This document shows, piece by piece, positions 57,958 through 64,000 of a DNA stretch of 64,000 bases. Position numbers and translations under genes: made by a program. The notes under the pieces are model-generated. The model ran no database searches, was not told the DNA's origin, and worked only from the letters and a program-made list of their open reading frames with translations. Location: positions 2,884,942-2,948,941 of the forward strand of contig CM039137.1 of NCBI GenBank assembly GCA_022036555.1. The letters run 5' to 3'. This DNA is from Microstegium vimineum. Lineage: Eukaryota; Streptophyta; Magnoliopsida; Poales; Poaceae. The first letter of the stretch is position 1. Each line of letters begins with the position of its first letter.

Positions 57958-58744
57958 TTTTTTTGCGACGAAAGAAGAATTATATTATATGAAACCTGGG
58001 TACATCAAAACATTACAAACACTTTGCAATACGAGACAATACCCACGCTTTGAATAGCACAACTCAAAATCTAACATGTTAATCGCTTTACAGTGTAGAT
58101 GATCGCACAGGCAAACACTCGGCACCAGCAATAGCGGCAAGCCTGAGAACAAATGCCAAACGAACGACGACCAACATTCCTGTAGGTGGAATTGAGGATC
58201 TTATCTTCTTGCTGATGTCTTCCTTCTTCTTGTTTCTGCCACCGAAGAATGAGGAAGACTGATCTGAAGGATATTCTCCCTAGTCTTTCATTGTGGCCAG
58301 ATCTAACCACAACAAAACGAAGAAAAGACCGGAGAAAATTATTTCATGGCGGCGACATCATCTCCGCCTTGATGTCGCCGTACGGAAACAAAGATCTCGA
58401 TGTCGTCATGTCGATGAAGATGGTGACGCCGAAGTTGTCGCCCTCGTCTTCAACGAAGCCACCATGGAGAAAGACGATTCCACCTTCTCCTTCACCATTG
58501 CCGGAGAAGAGAATAAGGAGGAGATAAAACTCCAATACCAAGAACTTTGGCATGGAGAAACCATAACCCTAAGGACTCGATCTACTGAAAAAACTTATTA
58601 AAAATAATGGATCCCCACTCCCTTCAGCCCCCGGCGAGATACCGGAGGGGAAGGGAGGGGGACCAGCGGCGAGGGTGGAGGGCGGAGGGCGGAGGGCGGG
58701 CGGCGGTGGCGGCCCCTCACACAAGATGTGCGTCCCTCAACTGG
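57958..58744 (-). mobile_element. Non-LTR-type retroinsertion with 17-bp target duplication
   Basis: TAGTTATATAGTTAATT occurs at 57941-57957 and 58745-58761. On the minus strand the 787-bp insert starts with a GC-rich segment (CCGCCCTCCGCCCTCC) and ends TCTTTCGTCGC followed by an A-run (T-run at 57958-57964). It has no long ORF. It is either a 5'-truncated LINE, a LINE-mobilised non-autonomous element or a processed transcript. Confidence 0.8.
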
Positions 58745-58761
58745 TAGTTATATAGTTAATT

Positions 58762-59628
58762 AGAAGGCTACTCGATTATGTAATATATTTTTAATCAACT
58801 TTGTATTATATATATATATATTTTTTTATCGCTAAAGTTCACAAATGAATCAATATATATGTTGATTACTGGTTTCTTTCATATATGTATCTTAATTTAT
58901 AACTGAATATTTAATGTATTCTTCATGCAAAGGGGCAAAGGAAACGGTGTCCACAGAAAAGGAAAGGGCCGTGTGCCCTTGCTTGTCTCCTGATGAGGTG
59001 ATGTAACAATGTTTCCTCTTAAATTAATTAATTTATTAATTTAAAAAATATATAAAACCAATGGTTAAGATTCGTTTGAGGTATTGCTTCCTAGGAAGTA
59101 AAATTTGTACCATAGCATTACCCATTTAGTATAGAGCTTACTACTACAAAAATACTTTTTTGGACACTCTGTATTTCTGCATACAAAACAATTATGGTCC
59201 ACCTAGAAATGTACAATTTTCTGCACAATTAACTTTCTAGTTTTGAGATTAAGATGCACATAATGGCCATGATGATGACTATTAAGAACATGTCACGAGC
59301 AGGTCGTGACATCATAGAAATATGGAGTACCCGTCATAGTTGTGCCGACCACCCTTGGTATAAACTTCGGCACACACCAATTAATAAGACATCGGTCCTA
59401 TTCGTTAGCATTACTTCAGCCTAGCTTTTTAGTAAACTAACAATATTTTTTTCTCACAATAAGTAAACATAAACATTCAGCATAGCTAAATTCTAGCGAA
59501 AAGAATATGACCATCGTGGTTCTGTTTATCTTAGAATAGATGAACAGACTATCTGTGCCCTAGGCCTTTGACCATCTGCAACTGATTTGCCCGCGCAAAA
59601 CCAGTAGCATAGATGGTACTATGACTAA
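58762..59628. other. AT-rich intergenic DNA
   Basis: CTACTACAAAAATAC at about 59142 resembles a CACTA end, but no partner or TIR was seen. No gene was recognised. Confidence 0.35.
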
Positions 59629-60084
59629 GACCCGCTGACTATACACCCTAGGCCAGACCGCCTATAGCACAATCTCACTACATGCATAGAAATAATATAG
59701 TTGGTAAACAAAAACTATGTTGAACCAGGTAAGACCTGTGGCTAGACTGTCCGGTTTTTATGGTGAAACTTATTCACACAAGTTTAAATCCTTGATATGG
59801 CATAAGTGTTTAATTTTATAGATTTATTTCAAAATTTGACGTTATTGTTCTTTGGGACCCGCTGACTATACACTCCAGGCCAGGCCACCCATAGTACAAT
59901 CTCACTACATGCATAGAAATAATACAGTTGCTAAACGAAAACTATGTTGGACCATGCAAGACCTATGGCTAGACTGTCGGATTTTTTTATGGTGAAACTT
60001 GTTCATACAAGTTTAAATCCTTGATATGACATAGGTGTTTAATTTTATAGTTTTATTTTAGAATTTGATGTTATTGTTCTTTGA
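59629..60084. repeat. Tandem duplication, ~227-bp unit
   Basis: GACCCGCTGACTATACAC starts at 59629 and again at 59856. The copies are roughly 88-90% similar by eye through CAAGTTTAAATCCTTGATAT and ATGTTATTGTTCTTTG. Confidence 0.88.
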
Positions 60085-60331
60085 GTGGTGAACGACATGT
60101 CTATGACAGATAGTATATGCTTATGGTAGCGTCTTGGTCTTTTGAAAATTTGATTAATACTAGTAGCCTACTGGGAAGAGCATAAACTTTTCTAGAGCGG
60201 TTATTTCGCAAGTTTATTTTTTGAATTTAGTAGAATGACCATATTCCTAATATCAATACTAATTATTAGAGACTATTTGAATTTAGCTTGTTTTTACAAG
60301 GAAAACACAAAAACATAGAAAACTATTATTA

Positions 60332-60695
60332 GGGGATGTTTGGATCCCTTCATTTGGAGGAATTGAAATCTACTTTAATAAATTAAGCTATTTGGTTTGG
60401 AATTTGACATTCCACCACTTTCCAAAGTTCATATTTAAGTCTATCTCAAATTCATAGGGTGAGAGATGAAAATTGATTCTATAGATCACCATTCCATATT
60501 TCTATTTGCAACTTATAACATATTGTTCAAATTATCTCTCCTACAATAGAAATACAACAAATAAATATGTCTCTCATATAGTGAACACTAATATGTAATT
60601 ATAATTCATATACCATCAATCATATTAACTTAATTAATATATCTCTAAATTATGATTATTAAAATGAATTCAATTTTAGGAATCCAAACGGACTC
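60332..60695. mobile_element. Tourist/Harbinger-type MITE
   Basis: The left end GGGGATGTTTGGATCCCTTC and the right end GGAATCCAAACGGACTC are inverted. TTA lies on both sides (60329-60331 and 60696-60698). Confidence 0.75.
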
Positions 60696-60698
60696 TTA

Positions 60699-61259
60699 GT
60701 GGTCCAAACAAGAGCCTAAAATTAAGACGATGGAGCACTTGATTCCGCCTCATTCCACGGACCAAACGAACCATTCAATTGGCACGTTTGCCTTGTACTG
60801 TAGATTTCGAGCAGCAAATGGCAATACTGTCGCTGCCGTGGAGCTTCTGCACAGTGCAGACACTGCGACCGGCGTGAGAAAGTCCCATCCCATCAATGGG
60901 CCAATAATAAAGAGTGACACCTGGCCCCTGACCACGCAGAGGGAGGGTTGTGCCTGCGGTAGCCAGTAGCCGCAGAGGCCAGAGCACTGCCTGACTGTGT
61001 GCCCGCCAGCGGCCCAGCCAACGGAACTACGACAGCGGCATGGATTGGATACGAGAGACAGTGCACGTTGGGGATCGAAGGGCAGGGAAAGGCTCGTTTG
61101 CCAGGAATCCTCCCTTTCTCTTGTTGTGCTCGGAGTACAGTACTGCTCTGCCTCAGCTGCACTGTAGTATCACTATTGTACAAAAGCAGAACCCGGTCTG
61201 CTTGCACGGTTAACCCTGGTCAGAAGTCCATGCTAACAAATCACAGATTCACAGTGCAT
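60699..61259. other. GC-moderate spacer, possible gene flank
   Basis: Open frames overlap on both strands without recognisable motifs. No clear gene. Confidence 0.35.

Positions 61260-61310
<51 letters not shown>
61260..61310. repeat. (CA)n microsatellite
   Basis: About 25 uninterrupted CA units. Confidence 0.95.
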
Positions 61311-61312
<2 letters not shown>

Positions 61313-61559
61313 AGGCATGAAGGCAAACGAACCAAATTCTTGAACCAACTTACTCTAGTGAACTATAATCACTTCGTAGAACTGTTTGGCTAGCTCCCCT
61401 AATTCTTGAAGCAAGTTTGAGTGTTTCTCTAGACTTGTTCAATGATGAGAATCGATTTCAAATGATTCTCACTGACTTTTTCTTTCTTTCTATTTTTATG
61501 GTGTTTGGCAGATATTCTAGTGATTCGACTGAGAATCTAAAACATTTAGTATATTGTGT

Positions 61560-62765
61560 CGACCACTAGAGCGGCTTCGACTCCAGCACTACGGAAAAAC
61601 CTAGACTGCCGCCGCCCCCGCGTCGTCCCCCGCGCAGGGCGACTCGGACGGCTCTCTCCTCGCCGCACCGCCTCCAGCCCCCTCCCTCTTCTCTCGTCTC
61701 GCCGTCGTTGGAGTGGGATGCCGGTAAGACCGTGCAGACTGCAGTGATGGCGGCGGCGGGGCCTTTTTGTGTTGCGGCGTTGGAGTGGCGGCGGGGCGCC
61801 TCTTCTTCGGCTCCGGCGTTCTTCGGCTGCGGTCTGGGCGGCGGCGGCCGGCCAACGATGGACCGAAGGCTTCGGTTGTCCGGCCACCAGACCATGTGGC
61901 CAAGGGGCCTCGTGACGTTGGGGTCGGCGGATTCGGCCCTCACGCCGTTCCGTCGGCCGGATCTGGAAGGCAGTGGAGGAGGAGGTGCGGGCAGAGGGAG
62001 CAGAGGTGGAGGAGTCCTAGTGATGGCGTGTGGCCGGATCTGAGGCTTCGAGGCGTGGGTGGCTGCGCGGGCGGTGGCCGTCCAGCGTCGCTCCTGTCGA
62101 TGGCCGTATCTGGGCCTCAGGTGTTTGATTCGGTACACCTGCCGGTTCTGGGCTCCGGTGCGTGGAGGTGCGGATAGCCTGAGTAGAGGTGTGGTGGTTG
62201 TCTGGCGCCGCCTCTGATTGAGGCCATATCTGCATGCTGGTGGTGCACTTCCCAAGAACTTCATTGCTATGGATCTGGCGGCAGTCTTCTTCGATGGTCA
62301 CGGGCGTAACGACATGGATTTCGGTGAGACAACTGCTGTTTTTTTATGACGGTGACGCCCGTGGGTGCCACTTCCTCGTTGGAGGCGTCGTCACTTCTCT
62401 CCAACATATGGTGCCATTGAGATCTTTCGGGATGAAAATCCAAGATCAGTCTTCTTGATCGGGAGATGGTGGCATCTACGTGTGTCATGTTCTTGTTGAA
62501 GACGTCGCTTTTGAAAGATTTCTTGTTGGTGGTTTGTGTTGGTGTCAATATAGTTATCTCCCGAATTTCTTAGCGTTGTTGCCGTGCATTTGGCGGTGTA
62601 TTCTGGTTTTGTAGCAGGCCGAAATGCCGCGGATGACTTCTAGAGCTCCTAGTTTATTTTCCCTTTCGTGTTTCTGGCCTGAGGCCTCAGCTTTGTAATA
62701 ATTGGTCTGATTCTACCTGTTGGTAGATGAAGCCGGGTATGAATATATCCATTATCTAAAAAAAA
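61560..62765 (+). mobile_element. Non-LTR-type retroinsertion with 14-bp target duplication
   Basis: TTAGTATATTGTGT flanks it at 61546-61559 and 62766-62779. The 1.2-kb insert starts GC-rich and ends with a LINE-like 3' segment (GCTTTGTAATAATTGG, then ATATATCCATTATCTAAAAA). Open frames in the GC-rich half overlap on both strands and show no RT or endonuclease motif. It is a non-autonomous LINE derivative or a mobilised transcript. Confidence 0.82.
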
Positions 62766-62779
62766 TTAGTATATTGTGT

Positions 62780-64000
62780 GTGAACTATTATGTCACTAGA
62801 ATATTTACATTGTAATCGTATTGTTAGTCTAAAATAAGTACTATTTCTAATGTATTACATCATCATGTTGTATCCTAACTGATCTCAAATAAGTCACTCT
62901 AATTAGTAGAGGTGTCGAAGCAACTTGTATAATATATTCATTACGAGAATGGTGGATTTCTCCTAGTATTTTTAATTAGTAATAAAACACTACCACTAGT
63001 TATGACATATGGGAATTCTCACTAGGAGATATTCAGTAGGGAAAATTTATACTAAATTTTGAATACCAAAACACTAGGAGAACTCTACCTCATTAGGAGA
63101 AGTTTTAGATTTTAGTAGTGATTGTATCGTAACTTTAGTCTCAAATAAGTCACTCACGATAATTAGTTGATTTGTGTTTGTATCTACTATTGCTCTATTA
63201 GAGTGGACAAAAATAAAGCATGGTTTGTTGCCTTAATAGTGCTTGGATGGACTAAACTAAACTTTTATCCATGTTTTGCATGCTAAATAAAAGATCTAAG
63301 GATGAACTAATCATGGACTGATAAGAATTAAAAGAGACTAATTAATAAATATAATATATTATTAGAAAAAAAATGTTCATGTTTCTCTATTATTATTATC
63401 CAATAGTGAGCTAAACTTTTGCTTACTGATGCCTAAAATTGCGTTAGTCACATCAATGATCAATCCAAAGCATGCTTGTCGGGGCCATTGTGTTTATGAG
63501 TTTTTTTTAGGAATTACTACACCAGTACAGACGTAAACACTCAACACGTACACACACTCACCTTTATGAATATAGCACCTTCAAAAGATTGTCGTCATTG
63601 ACGTCTTGCTATCGACGAGAAAATCGACTACCACAGAAAGCACAATACCGTTAAATCCTGATAAAAATCTAGAAAAATACAAGTATCGGCATGTTTCACC
63701 GAAAGAAACTCAACCTGCCCATCTATTATCAGTTCCCGTATTTATGAGTTACTATGACAACATGATAATGCTTCTCAGGATTGCAGGCAACACACAACAC
63801 CTCACCTAACGACATATTGTTGGCGCTGACAGAAAAATTAGTTACCAATCTGCGACGCGCTTGCTTACGGTCACGGACCGTGCAGTACCAACCCCCACAG
63901 GCCCAGAGAGGCAGCAGGGTGCACATAGTACTGTACAGTAAAGCCCTGCAGGTCGCCGCAGGGTTTTACTGCTCGATACCAGACATTAACGAAAAAGGAA
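62780..64000. other. Intergenic, right edge of window
   Basis: The DNA is AT-rich to about 63480. 63520-63830 resembles a degraded grass repeat (ACACACTCACCTTTATGAAT and TATCGACGAGAAAATCGACT). GC rises after 63850, possibly the flank of a gene outside the window. Confidence 0.35.

Noticed and set aside
61546..62264. ORF of 232 codons on the minus strand within the retroinsertion
   Set aside because: It is low-complexity Pro/Arg content in GC-rich DNA, opposite to the A-tail orientation, and has no motif.

Overview
The window is plant nuclear DNA from a grass (Poaceae). Small-exon genes with GT-AG introns and GC-rich first exons sit among Stowaway (TA target, CTCCCTC ends) and Tourist-like (TTA target) MITEs, a chromodomain-type Ty3/gypsy element, hAT elements and a CACTA end. 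The genome looks panicoid-like, but I cannot name a species from sequence alone.

Layout. 1-24.3 kb is gene space: the last exon of RACK1 (+); a PCH1-like light-signalling gene (+, 3 coding exons); methionyl-tRNA formyltransferase (+, 10 exons, one GC-AG intron); an RS-domain protein (-, 6 exons, a copia remnant in its largest intron); an IST1-like ESCRT-associated protein (-, 6 exons); and a monoacylglycerol-lipase-like alpha/beta hydrolase (-, 8 exons). From 24.4 to 64 kb the DNA is almost all mobile elements. The only apparently intact host gene there is a single-exon B3-domain gene at 31.7-32.5 kb.

Mobile DNA. A 5.6 kb hAT element (24432-30080) lies about 170 bp upstream of the hydrolase start codon. 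It carries a second, younger 2.4 kb hAT inside its transposase gene, with recognisable terminal repeats and a perfect 8-bp target duplication. A 12.1 kb Ty3/gypsy element (37595-49700) has two 3.0 kb LTRs that differ at only about three places by eye, a perfect 5-bp duplication, a tRNA-Met primer site, an extra 270-residue ORF before gag, a gag frameshift and a UAG between gag and pol. It sits in an older LTR fragment, which itself lies in an unclassified repeat family rich in TTGCAAC. Two further insertions (57958-58744 and 61560-62765) have A-tails and long target duplications, the signature of LINE-type retrotransposition.

Broken host sequences. There is a decayed chaperonin-60 fragment that kept its introns, a receptor-kinase tail, and a decayed copy of plastid tRNA-Ile(CAU).

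The host genes do not form a pathway together. I found no convincing undescribed biological system. The most unusual items are the nested hAT pair with its palindromic CGGTTACCG motif clusters, the extra gypsy ORF, and the TTGCAAC repeat family.
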